Positions 1 through 11,066 of a DNA stretch of 64,000 nt are shown in pieces (within the stretch, counting starts at the first letter, position 1; every line of letters begins with the position of its first letter). A program made the position numbers and the translations under genes. The notes beneath the pieces are model-generated. The model had not been told where the DNA came from. It was given only the letters and a program-made list of their open reading frames with translations, and did no database searches. The DNA comes from Fallopia convolvulus (lineage: Eukaryota > Streptophyta > Magnoliopsida > Caryophyllales > Polygonaceae), in assembly GCA_964016875.1 (NCBI GenBank), contig OZ024728.1:30573865-30637864 (forward strand). The letters are read 5' to 3'.

Positions 1-1062
1 GGTTCCTTTTACTTTATAACATAGGTCATTATTTCTAAACAAACTAAATTCATTTTAATCAAATAAGCGGCAAAACATGCAACATGAATAACGATATCCA
101 TGACAAAATATGAAAGCAAACCACCACTTTCCTTGATTGCAGGCCAAAACAAAGAGTTGTCTTTCAAACAAGATTGAAATTCTACAATCAAGTTTCCTTT
201 CTTGATTCACATAATAAAATACAAAATAAATTATAGTTAATTTATTTTGTTCATCTCTTTGAAAGTTGATAATCCAATTTTTTTTCTAAGTTATTAACCC
301 TTTTAAACTTGTGTTAACAACATTAGTAAAATTTCGATTTATTAATATATTACTATTAGGTTTTATTCACATTACATAAATTGAGTACATATATTTACAT
401 TCAGACCGCTAAACATAAATTATCGTATGAATATGTTATAGATATTTATGGTGATGTTTATCTTTTGGATTTTATATAATTATGTGTTGTGTTGTACTCA
501 TCAACTTACTTGATTCTTGATTTTTAAATGGAAAACTCTTGCAACTTAATCTGGAAAATAAATTTTGATTATTTTTATTCAGTTTTTAGTCTTTTAGTTT
601 ATGTTAAGTTTTGAAAGTTTTGTGATGAAATGAAAATTTTAAAACCTGTAGTTGTTGGAAGGTGTTTTTTTTCTAATTGCATATGGTTTGAACAAATTTT
701 ACTGAACATGCAATGTTCTTGTATGGAAACGATTTTACTATGGAGGAATGCTTTGATGTAGATGTTGCTAAGAGTGACTTGTTTATTCATCCACTTTAAT
801 GATCTGATATGCTTATATGAATCAATATATATTGATGGACTTCTTAGATAAGTATTCAAGGTTTGTATGGTGATTCAAGATGCTTTCTCTTTAATTTTGT
901 GAAACTATCATATTTGTGGACTTCTAACAACCTGGGTGCTTTAGCTTAACTGACATAAAAGAAAAAAATAATTTGGATTCAAACATTTGATGTTGTTGTC
1001 ACTATGAATCACTAACATGTCATGACTTCATAGCAAGGTCAGCTTGAACATCTGCTTTGCAG
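1..1062. other. AT-rich intergenic sequence
   Basis: No exon, RNA gene or transposon terminus could be supported here. The stretch is AT-rich with short open frames only. It precedes the first recognisable COG3-like exon, so it may contain introns or 5' remains of that gene, but no COG3 exon was found in it. Confidence 0.5.
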
Positions 1063-2202
1063 GTACTAGAAAAGCAGAGATTAATTGAATTTGTCGATGC
1101 ACTTCATAGCAATCTCAGCTTGTTTGAACAATTGGAGAATGTAAGCTTTAAAATATCATGAATTAACTTTCATTTTATTCAAATGTGATAATCTATGAGA
1201 TACTTGCTTTATGCCCTACTTTTAGAATTTCTCTATCTTCATGTGATGCACCTTCTTCTCTGTACACATTCATGAAGTAATCACTCATGGATTGTGTGAA
1301 CATTTTATTGTAGGTACTAATCTGACCAGTTGATCCTTTTGTAATTGCCTCTACACAATTGCAATTGCAAGACAATTAAAATCTGAATGAGAGCATTCTT
1401 GGTATGAGAGCATTCTTGTCCTATTTTTAGTAAATATAGTTGGTCACTTTTAAGTCTTCTTTCTCATCATATAGGTATGTTGAGAGTAATCCACAATATG
1501 TTGAATCTAGTATATACTTGGTCAAATTCCGGCAACTTCAGGTCTGTTGGTTTTAGCAATCACAAGGAACTAGTACTTTTTTATGTATATGTCAGCCTTC
1601 TAGATGAAGTGTTGTTCTTGTAATTTTTTGGTTTACTGAGATAACTTAAAATCTGAATGAGAATGTTTCTTGCTACTATAACAGTCTCGAGCCCTGAGTA
1701 TGATTCGGTCACATTTTATTTTGTGCTCAAAAGTGCAACTTCTCAGGTAATTTAGACACATTTGTGTTGCCTACTCTTATCTTAATGAATGTGTCTATCC
1801 ATCCCTTTTATTAATCATCTCCATTAGGTTCATGGAGTGATACGGGACACTAATAGTAACAAGAATGCTCTTTCTGAAGGTGCAGAAGCATCTATTATTT
1901 ATGTTCGCTATAAGGCTTCTGCAAGAGAGGTAATTTGTTGAGTTTGGTAGATTGAATAGGAGAGCTACATTATATGGTAAAATTGATTGATCTTCTCTTT
2001 AATGTGAATGATTTTTTTCCTTTCTGTTTTTGAAGATGATCATTGCCTTGTTGTGAAGAGTAAAGCTTATTGAAATATTACTTTGAATTATTCGCAGCTT
2101 AAACCTGTCTTGGACGAAGTTGAAAGCAGATCATCAAGGAAAGAATATTCTCAATTACTTGTTGAATGTCACAAGTTGTTCTTTGAGCAATGCCTCTCCT
2201 TG
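1063..2202 (+). pseudogene. COG3: COG3 (conserved oligomeric Golgi complex subunit 3) fragment
   Basis: Five exon-like blocks with GT-AG borders match consecutive parts of plant COG3: 1063-1140, 1475-1541, 1685-1746, 1828-1929 and 2098-2202. Diagnostic stretches are EKQRLIEFVDALHSNL, ESNPQYVESSIYLVKFRQLQ, SRALSMIRSH, SEGAEASIIYV and LKPVLDEVESRSSRKEY. COG3 belongs to the tethering complex for retrograde Golgi vesicles. The copy is broken. The exon expected between 1140 and 1475 (the part before ESNPQY) is missing. The 1685-1746 exon is 62 bp where 63 bp keeps frame, so its end is frameshifted. Nothing downstream of KEYSQLLVECHKLFFEQCLSL is present, and a Tat-type gag remnant follows within 100 bp. 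Either a truncated local gene or a captured, moved fragment would fit. Family assignment rests on remembered COG3 sequence, not a search. Confidence 0.8.
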
Positions 2203-2286
2203 GTGAGTGCCTTTAATGGCCCTGACAAACTATGTTGTTCAATGCTGCTTAGATCTTTCTTCAAGCTAGTCTATTTCTTAGTAGGG

Positions 2287-2785
2287 AATTATTTCTCTAG
2301 GAATGCTTCTTTCATCTTTCCCCACATGTCAATAGTGCTAGGGGGAGATAGAAGAACCAATATATCCTTGGTTGTGTCCTTTAGAGAGAAAGGAAATGCC
2401 CTCAGCTTAATTTGATCTTCAATCACCTGCTTTGGCTTCGTGCTAGTGCAGACAACATAAAACTCAAAAAGATGCATGTTTAGATCTTCATCACTAAGCC
2501 CATGGAATTGGGGTAAAAGATGGATCAATCCAGACATAATCTCAAAATTTACTCCATTACCAAGCTCAAAAACTGTACCGACAAATGTTGTTGTTCAAAA
2601 TTCAGTGTAGTCAACTTCCTTAATGTCCGTTCATCCATTGTCTCAATCTCAACCTCAGCAGATCCTTGGTCAAATGGTAGTTCACGAAAGATATCGTGGG
2701 CTTCATGCCTCAACCTAGCAAGAGTCATCTCGATTTTTGAATCAAAAGGAAGAAGAAATGAGTTAGTAGCACGGGTGTGGACCAT
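2287..2785 (-). pseudogene. Tat/Athila-type gag N-terminal remnant
   Basis: Two minus-strand open frames, 2785-2549 and 2537-2289, together read like the start of a plant Tat/Athila gag. An N-terminal piece with MVHTRATNSFLLPFDSKIE is followed by SGLIHLLPQFHGLSDEDLNM, then KLRAFPFSLKDTTKDIL and a terminal MKEAFLEK. That order (leader, GLIHLLP block, AFPFSL block, FLEK) is the typical retrotransposon gag domain of this lineage. A stop and frame change lie between the two frames, and the gag is cut after FLEK, so only about 160 codons remain. It adjoins a degenerate primer-binding site and LTR part on its upstream (right) side and the COG3 fragment on its left. No protease or polymerase remains. 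Confidence 0.72.
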
Positions 2786-2838
2786 AAGCTAGGTCCACAT
2801 AAAGGTTGATTAAAAAAAACTTAGAAATAACAAAAGAT

Positions 2839-3110
2839 TCTTGGGCAATGACACCAATTTTAACAGGCTGAAAGTCGTTGTGCCTTGTCAAAAATAAATC
2901 CTTATTACTAAACTAATCATAGTCAATAAGTCGGGGTCGAACCCAAAAGAAATCTTGTATTCCCAAGTTAATACCTTTATCAACTAAGAATGTAAAACGG
3001 GGGATTTTGATTGCTTTCTAATTCTAAAATGCAAAGCAAGTAAACATATTAAAATGAATCAAGTAAGGAAAATAGTTTCATAAACAAGTATCGAAATAAG
3101 TATACATGTA
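2839..3110 (-). repeat. Degenerate PBS and partial Tat/Athila LTR
   Basis: On the minus strand, TTGGTGTCATTGCCCAAGA (2839-2857) resembles the tRNA-Asp primer-binding site TTGGCGCCGTTGCCGGGGA seen intact in the Athila element of this window, at about 13 of 19 positions. Beyond it, to about 3110, lies sequence of the style of the other Tat LTR ends here (a 'tcgaacccaaaag' block, then AT-rich leader). The outer LTR end was not found, so the right border is approximate. Confidence 0.45.
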
Positions 3111-3189
3111 TCCTGAATTATATTTTGTATGTTGGTTTGTAGTTTTGTTTATAATTCCATTAAAAAGTTTTATTTTATACTTGTCCATT

Positions 3190-3660
3190 GATGATTGTGA
3201 ATTCAAGGCACCCATCTACTGCTAAACCTATCAAATAGGTTGGGTGAGCCAGGTTTGGGTTTGGCCTCGACTCGTTCTATCACTAAATTTACGAGTTTTA
3301 TCGAATTTGGTCATTGTGGGTTTGGTTCGGGTTCGGTTCAATCCAACGGCTCATAATCATCAATTTTGTTAAATTTTACTTTATCTTTATCAAGATAATT
3401 AAAATTGAATTATATTAAAATAATATATAATAATAATAAAATAATAATTTTGTATAACTTTAATAACAAAAATTTTAATTAAAATACTTAACAGGGTTTG
3501 TCGGGTCAACCCAACTGGTTGGTGAACCAACCTAGTTTTTTGGGTTGATTAGGTTTGGGTTGCTCTTGACCCATTAATTTTCGGGTTGGGTTCAACCAAC
3601 AAAACTTCATGTGGGCTAGGTTTGTTTTTCGGGTCAGATTATGTTTTGATAATTCTATCT
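3190..3660. repeat. GGGTT-rich dispersed repeat
   Basis: Two flanking blocks rich in GGGTTTGG, CGGGTT and GGTTGGGTT surround an AT-rich core at about 3370-3490. This is the look of a short non-autonomous repeat, but clear terminal inverted repeats and a target duplication were not found. No coding potential. Confidence 0.3.
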
Positions 3661-4382
3661 AGTGCTATTGGATTAGGTATTTTTTGTTTATTGGATCAAA
3701 ATATTCATTGAGCATGGCATGTTTTTTGTTAGTCAGAACGTTGATTTGTTGTGGGTAACAAGTTGTCATGAAACTTTAAAATAGTTGTCAATGATATTTT
3801 TATTTTCAGACATGATAATTGTTTGCTTTGGTAAAAACGATGATTTCTTATTAAAAGGTGAGAAAAGGAATCTTAGTCCCTTCTTGCACAGTTGGTTCTC
3901 ATTGGGTTCTAGCAAGGAGATTGGCCCCCAAGATGTATAAAATTGGGCACATGGGTCACCTTGTCTAAGTTCATATTATGGAATGGAATGGTCGGTTGTT
4001 TAGTTATTTACTAGAAACAAATTGAGACAGATTTGATATATTCTTTAATTCAACCCATAAATTTTACAAAAAAGCCAAATTTTGTTAGAACGAGAGTTAA
4101 GAAGTTCTAGTCAACTCGTTCATATGCCTTCTCCATATCTAGTTTTATTGTCATCCATCAATCTTTTTCTTGATTTTTTTCTATTGGAGTGGAATATTTT
4201 GTTGGCGATAAGCAAACCATCTTGGATATTGTGTTCTATAGCAAAGGCATAATTTGTATGTGGTGTATATGGAATTACTTATGATTTGTATGTGATCTAT
4301 GATAGCTTGTTGAATAAATATTATCGTATTTTGAGATTAATATTATGAAGGAATGATTAATTTTCTTTGGCATATACCCACT
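3661..4382. other. Intergenic sequence, nothing recognised
   Basis: AT-rich sequence with short open frames only. No exon, RNA gene or transposon terminus could be supported. Confidence 0.4.
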
Positions 4383-4561
4383 GTTCTAAAAATCCCCGCC
4401 TAGCTCTGTTTAGCCCCACCTAGGCGCTGGATGGCCCTACTCCTCCTAGCCTTCTAGCCCGTCAAGGAGACCGCCTAGTCCGTCTAGGCTCCTGTTTAGG
4501 CCGCATGGGCCCTCGGCGGTCCTTCTCCGCCTAGGGACCGTCTAGCGTTTTTTATAACATT
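4383..4561. mobile_element. Small MITE-like element with CCTAGGCG motifs
   Basis: A GC-rich island of about 180 bp in AT-rich DNA. Its ends are imperfect inverted repeats: TGTTCTAAAAATCCCCGCCT on the left, and TGTTATAAAAAACGCTAG on the opposite strand at the right. The interior is packed with CGCCTAGG, CCTAGGCG, CCGCCTAG and related half-sites. No target duplication could be fixed. Non-coding. Confidence 0.5.
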
Positions 4562-7500
4562 GCATATACCAATATCTAAAGAAACCATTAATGATTCTAA
4601 TTAAATACTTAAAAAATGTTGTCTATGAGGCCATATGGGGACGAATGAGCCAACTACAAGAGACAATAGTTGCTTAGTTTAATGACAGACAAGAATGTGT
4701 GAATTCATGTGGAGTTAAACATTGATATACATAGTCACCATTACCGATTTAATATGATAATGATGAGTAACTAAAGCATCCTACCAGAAATGCAAGAAGA
4801 GATATGAAGCCAAGAGAAGACTCGAAAGGAAAGTGAATCTTACAAAACAAAATATGAGTTGTATGGGAAAGTTTGGGCTTCCCACAATTTATAATGTACA
4901 GTGCCACCTTCAAATAAATAGTCCTAATCAAACTCGCTACATACGTGGTGTGCTAATTCAAATTGGAAAGGATACCCATGTAGATTAAAGAAGGGGTATC
5001 TTTTTGAGTTGTACTTGCCACCTTGGTTCATCAATGAAAGGCCGCCTCCTTGAATATTTGGAACCCCAACCAACCTCACTGTATACGTGTTGTGAGAATC
5101 TAGATTCGAAAGACAACTTTCTTAGATATAAGAAAGAATACTTTTGTAAGTTATACTCGCCCCCTACTTTAGTAATCATCTACACATAGGAACTTATCTT
5201 ATTGAAATCTAGAACCTTCATTTATGTTATGATTTTTAAGTTGCACCACCTCAAATAATCCACTCCAACTTGAATGATCACACCAAATCAAGTAATATAC
5301 ACAATCTTGACTAATCCATGCCATCTCTACATGGGAAAAAATCTCGACTCAAAAGACACTAGCTAAGCAGACTGCCACTTATATTCAAATGAGGGCATGG
5401 TCATGACCAAAATTAATTGAGCAACATCTATCCTATTACTTTTTTATCAAGAAATAGCTAAATCTCACAAAATTCACAGTATCTCTACGTGTACACGTTC
5501 AAACTATACATTGAATATCACACCAAGTCCAAACCATCGTCCAGACATTATCCAATGGTGATAATAGTCTAATAGTATAGTTGGAGCAATATACATCTCA
5601 TTCTATATAACTTTATGACTTTAAATCACATTAAGTTTCACCTAAGTTTTCAAAACAAATGATTTTACACATTCCAACTTAAATAATAATTATTTTTAAT
5701 ATTAATTGTCAGGCAAATTTTGAAATAACAAAAGAGGCAAATCACAATGTGTGTTAATCAGATTCCATGGTGAATCTAGATGAGACAAGTAACTTTAATT
5801 TATTATCAACTTTTGTAATTTCAACATTAGGGTTCCATCTCCCAACAATGGGTGATCCATAAATGTTTCGAAAAGAATCATCGAATATCATTAGCATCTA
5901 TATTAATTAATTAAACATATTTAAAAGGTCAAAATAAAATATGGATAAGAATTATGAAAGGATGTCATGATTTAATTGAACTTTAGTAAAACTAGAGTTG
6001 GCAATAAGGGAAATGGCCAAGCCCAAGTAATATGTTGAACACCACATCCCGTTCCAATCTTCCATTTGCAATAACGTGGTGGGCCCACTTCCATTTGCAC
6101 TTCAATAAAATGGAAATGGCAATACCATATCGATAGCATGTTATAGGAATAGGACATAGCATATATTACATTAAAAATAATATGGAGGTTGGCTCAACTC
6201 GGACATGGCATGATGATAGTGTAGGGTGAATTGCACAAGGTCGTTGAAGAATATAGGCAGTGATGAAAGGAACTGAAATGACGTCGAAAGTCATCCTAGT
6301 TGGTTTGGTTCTAGGGTGGTTAGAGATCCAATTGGGCTTGGCTGCCCATGCCAAATCTATTACCTCATTCTAGATCTAATGATCTAATTTAGCCTTGGTA
6401 AAAAGGATGTTTTCATTATCTTTATGTGTCAAATTATCATCTAAATTCTCTAAAAATTCATCATTGTCATGGTTTGAAGATCCCTTAGTTTGGGAGTTCT
6501 TCTTAATCCCATCTATTAATTCAACAGTAGGGATCATTCCTAAACTTCAAGCCTCTGTCTTGGTATCATTATAAGATATGGTTGAATTTTCTATTGTGTT
6601 AGCTTTTGAACCATCAAAAGGTGTGACTTGTAGAAAAATAAGAGACAGTGTAGTAAGCTAGGTTGATTTGTCAATCATTAATTATTTGAAACAATGTTTA
6701 ATTTTGGATTTACTCGATTGTTTGTCCCGTTCATTAGACGAGACAAAATTTATGTTTTATGTTTGTTATTAAATATATTAGATTTATAATGATTGTTACA
6801 TATAATATTAAATTTTTACTCCATTTGAAGGAGGTAGCAGTTAGTTGAATCGAAAATAGAGTATAATATATTGATGTTTGCAAAGTTTAAGCATTCGTCA
6901 ATAGTTAATAAAATAAATTTAAGCATAGAACAATTCAAAAAAAATAATTTTATTTCAATAAAATAATATAATAAAATCCTATATTTGATTTTCATTAGAA
7001 ATTTAATAAATATCCAACTTCAATAATTTAGCCCAAACCAACAAATGTGTGTAATGTTGGTCGTAAATATGATAATTAGGTATTTTTCTTTCAATCCTAA
7101 CCATAGAGATTTTATATAATGCCTTTTCAATACATAAAAATAAAAAAGTTGGCAAACCTAAAATAATTCATTGAGGTCCAATTTATCCAAATGCAATTTA
7201 GCCCTTTATGGTAGCTCATAAGCAAAGCTAAAATGAATGTGGCATTTTTTTGTATTGGGATTCTCTTTACAACCTTTACTTGTTGTAAAGACTAATTCAT
7301 TACTAAGGGTGCAAGACACACAATTATAAAGGCTAGATTGGATTTCTTAATACAAATATTATAAACTATGTTTTATGTTGTATAATAGAACTATACCAAA
7401 GTTGTGTGTGGGATGCAGAAAAATGCATTATGGAACTTTAAGTGCAATAAAGCATTTTCCTACATAATTTGTGGTTGGCCAACTTCAATCCTTAATGGGA

Positions 7501-8039
7501 CATCTATTCTATTGTATTTGCTCCAATTTTTGAATTACGGTTTCAAGCTTTCAAACGCTCAAATCGGGGATTTTACAAATTCACTCATTTTATAAAAAAG
7601 AATTGGAAATTACTCGTTTGATCTAAAGATAAGCTCGAACATCATTCCACAAAATCCAAACAAAAATATCAACAAGTTTGAAACGTTTTTACCATTTGTA
7701 ATTTGGGAGAATTTGATCTTCACTTCCTAAAAAGAGTATTGGAGTAGAAGTGATTGAGATAGTTGTGACGACCATTGCCGTAACAACCACTAGACGTTGC
7801 CACTACAAATCCTTCATCGCCTTGCTACTTGAGTTATCATAAGGCCTAGAAAGTGGGCTAACATGAAAAAGCAGAGATAGGAAGGAGATTCGAAGAGCCC
7901 AACTTCGACAACTACAATCACCACCACCCAACAATTGACAATATCCCTCGTTATAAATCCTCGAGGTGATTACAATGGAGACAAGTTCAGTTACTTCTAA
8001 GAAAAAAATAAGAGGTATCTCTCAAGTTGATACCTATGA
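4562..8039. other. Long intergenic stretch, nothing recognised
   Basis: About 3.5 kb of AT-rich sequence in which open frames are short and resemble no family. No exon series, RNA gene or clear transposon terminus was found. It ends at TATGA (8035-8039), which is the left target duplication of retroelement E1. Confidence 0.5.
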
Positions 8040-8961
8040 TGATGTTCGGATCGATGGTGTAGATGGTGGTTCAAAGAGATCGCCGAAGATTGGACGGAAA
8101 TCTTCACTTGGTTCGAAGGTGGTGGATCTCGGTGGCTGAATTTCGTCTGGGATAAAAAGGGTAGATCTCCCTCGTCCGGATTCGGAATTGGGTGATTCCA
8201 AATCCCAGAGTTAGATCACTGAGTCTAGTTTAACCCCTCAAAATTTCAGATCCAGATGATCTAGATGATGGAGATGGATCGATGGATGGAGCGATTGGAA
8301 GTGGATTGATGGATTGTTGGATATGGATGTTGAATCTTGGATATTACGCACCAAGATCAACAAACTAGGTTGAAAGAGTGTCGGATATGAGTCACCAACG
8401 ATCAAACAACGAGATTGAACGAAAAACAAAACAAAGAACTTAGATTGAAAACAAGTAAAAAGAGAGCAATTTCATCGTTCAAGTCTAAGCTCAAAGGAGG
8501 CCACAAATGAGACCTAATACCCTAGGCCACGCCTCTCTCTCTCTCTCATTTCAGCCATAACTCCTCTCTTTATTACATTAAACAACCCAAAAGTTTAAAG
8601 AAACTAACTTAAAGCCCTTAACGAAACATAAGTCTAGTTTGTGCACTAGTTTGACCAAAAGTCACAATAATACTCCACCCTTCTCCATTGTTAGCCAAAA
8701 TCCAACTTATGAGCCATGATCTCCTCCTTGATCTTGTCAAGCATTGCTTTAGCTCGGGCTCGTGTGATGCGTCCAAAATAGGGCGTAGTACCTTGACTTG
8801 GCTTCTTAGCTCCTCGGACACCGACCTTGGATATTTGTCCAAGTGAAGACCCTCCATCCATCAATGGCCAAGGTGCACCAAGGTCGGAAATCAACATGTG
8901 TAACGGCGCCCTGATTGGCACGGTACCGTGGGGCCATGACTCGATAGATGGAATCACATCA
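8040..8961 (-). repeat. E1 3' LTR
   Basis: The LTR of 922 bp starts, on the minus strand, with TGATGTGATTCCATC (8961 leftwards) and ends in ...CCGAACATCA at 8040. A purine-rich tract (AAAGGGGAGGAGGA, minus strand, about 8962-8976) lies immediately upstream, as expected for a polypurine tract. A pol-tail reading frame runs from the interior into this LTR (see 8691-9101). The LTR shares its layout with the LTRs of E2 and E3. Confidence 0.85.
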
Positions 8962-9101
8962 TCCTCCTCCCCTTTAAAAGGATTCGTCCTCGAATCTATC
9001 AAGCCTGTAAAACAAAGGACACATCGAGGGAAGCACAAGCAAGTACAATCTATAGAAGTCAAGTTAAGAATAACATTTCCAATCTCAATATGATAGGCCA
9101 A
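8691..9101 (-). pseudogene. E1 pol C-terminal tail reading into the 3' LTR
   Basis: An uninterrupted minus-strand frame of 136 codons crosses the polypurine tract and the LTR border at 8961. It encodes IDSRTNPFKGEEDD just before the LTR. Inside the LTR it carries a tail with GAPW, GQISKVGVRGAKKPSQG, GRITRARAKAML and KIKEEIMAH. The GRITRxRAK motif matches the 'G-x-[IM]-TR-[AS]-RAK' tail known at the C terminus of several plant Ty3/gypsy polyproteins, where the coding region overlaps the LTR. The tail follows the integrase and its biochemical role is not established. The same tail appears in E2 (both LTRs) and E3. Confidence 0.65.
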
Positions 9102-9589
9102 AAAGTATGCACTAGCTACACCACTTCTCTACCTATTCTTATAGGTACATCTCATAATAAAAAATTAAGAGATTGAGTGTAAGTAGGCATCAATGGAATT
9201 CTATGACCTATATGCATCATAGATGACATGTATTGGGCAACAGAACTAAAATGGAAGCAAGAGTACTTAGTCCTAGATATCACAAATGCATGAAAGAAAA
9301 GTGAAACTATTTGATCAAATGCATGTGACACAACCAAAACATAGTCATAAATATAGAATAGAGGAGTGCAAGAAACTTCCCTAAGAGGTGCACTCGTATC
9401 ACCTTGTGAGCTCAACAATGGAGGTAGGGCTTCTAGCTCCCTTGGTGTGGCATTCTCCATGACAAAGACATCTTTCTTGGCCTCCACAAGAAAAGGAATG
9501 TAATCACCGCTTGGAGTGACTAAAATAGCCTCGTCCTCCTCATGGAGCAAGAAGGGCAAAGTTGAAGGAATCATAGGAAATGCATCCAT
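9102..9589 (-). pseudogene. E1 internal segment of unknown origin, distal half
   Basis: The minus-strand frame 9589-9152 encodes AFPMIPSTLPFLLHEEDEA, then TPSGDYIPFLVEAKKDVFVM and ATPRELEALPPLLSSQGD. It is the continuation of the frame ending at 17612: removing the Athila insertion and one TCCAT copy joins SLATPWMD to this frame. The segment has no equivalent in the E2 copy, where the integrase tail meets the LTR directly. I do not recognise the protein. Both flanks carry an SRTNPF(E/K)GE motif, so the segment lies between two copies of the pol tail end. Confidence 0.5.
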
Positions 9590-11029
9590 TGTTGAGAGGG
9601 TTTCTTGACAACAAATAAATTTATAATCAAGACCCCGTTGTGTATAGCGAAGTCAGGTTCGTTCGCAGGGAGAAAGTTATTGCTGAGTTTTGTTACTTGG
9701 AGCGCAAGTAATCAACAAAATAAGGGGTTTTATCAAGAGAAAGAGAAATCTAAGGTTTAGATTATCCCCACAACAACAATTATGCATGCCAAACGTTAAT
9801 GAAACACATAGATCATGCTTTTATCACATAAAGGCGCTAACTTTCGTTAACTTTAAGCAAGTAAATCAATCAACTTTCGCTAAATTAATAAACTTACTAT
9901 GTACCTCTTCTACTTCAACTAGGATTGATCTGATTTCGCTTCAAAACCCTAAATTGACTATTTTGATTCAAAGTTTCCGCTTTCGCTTCAACTATGAATG
10001 AGAAATGCCCTTCGACTTTCATTTCAAGGATTAAGAACAAGAGAATAGATTCATGCAATAAAAACAATCAAATCATGATCACAAACAAGCATGCACAACC
10101 ATTGTTGGGTTCAACCCCAATCTTAGAGAGAGAAAACTACTCACAATTCATATTTAAAAACATCTAAATTAAATTAAAGAGAAAGGAAAAGCTTACAACC
10201 GAATCCACAACGAAACTTGTCTTCCTTGTAATCCACAATTTCGTCCTCCCTCTCACACGCCTCTTCTCTCCTCCTCTCCCCCTAACCTAGGTTAATTGTG
10301 GCCTCCTCTTAACTAAAGCTAAAACAAGAGTATTTATTGAGAAAAACCTAATCTATCTAGAAGCTATCTATAAGAAAATAAATCTTTAAAAGATATATTC
10401 CTTCTACAAGGAAATAAATCTAATAAAAGATATATCCCTTCTATCTAAATAAATAACATAAAAGGAAACTAATAAAAAGGGATAAAAATACATTAATTGC
10501 GCCGACTCTAATGTCTTCTACCGACACGGGACCCTCGGAATTAACCCTGTCAGGGTCGGTAGATCTTCATGCTGAATTCTCGAATTTTTGCTCTTTCCGT
10601 ACCTCGATATCGACCTAGCCAGGGTCGATATTGACCCTCATCAGCATTGAAAACAGCTTTGAGTAAAACTTGCGTAGCGGATTCGTTACAACTCCGTTTG
10701 ACTCGATTATTTTTCCTATGTTCTTGTAACGAGTTTCTCTACCTCTTTCCAAGCTCAAACTTGATCTTTAATGTCTTTATTGGAGTGCTTTTCTTCGGCC
10801 TTCACTTCATTCTCGAGTGCTATCTTCAAGTGCTTTCCTCCTTTCTTCAAGATATGTTCCAAAACCGCTTCAAAACCTATAAAAACACCACCAATGCTTA
10901 TGTAGACTCCATAGCTTAAGGAAATACGAAAACCTACACAAACGACTCAAAAAAAAACACAAAACTAAAAGAAAAGACTCAAAGATGCAAAAACACTCCC
11001 TAAAAACACAACTAAAAAGGCGGATATCA
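9590..11029 (-). repeat. Athila 3' LTR (1440 bp)
   Basis: On the minus strand it starts TGATATCCGCC (11029 leftwards) and ends CTCAACA (9590), the canonical TG...CA. It matches 16214-17606 nearly base for base. It keeps a 47-bp segment that the other LTR has lost between two copies of TTTCGCTTCAA (about 9932-9990). The dyad motif family described in the findings occurs at about 10500-10650. Confidence 0.95.
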
Positions 11030-11066
11030 AAATACCCCATACATAGACTTGCTTGTCCTCAAGCAA
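11030..11066 (-). promoter_or_regulatory. Polypurine tract and adjacent hairpin of the Athila element
   Basis: Minus strand: ATGGGGTATT directly precedes the 3' LTR start TGATATCC and fits an Athila polypurine tract for plus-strand priming. Just upstream, TTGCTTGAGGACAAGCAA (11049-11066) can form a 7-bp stem with an AGGA loop. A TTGAGGACAAGCAA block at this position is a recurring feature of Athila/Tat elements; its role is not established. Confidence 0.7.

Noticed and set aside
2083..2415. Single plus-strand frame of 110 codons taken as one gene
   Set aside because: Only its first part (2098-2202) is COG3-like. The rest runs past a splice donor into the reverse complement of a gag remnant.
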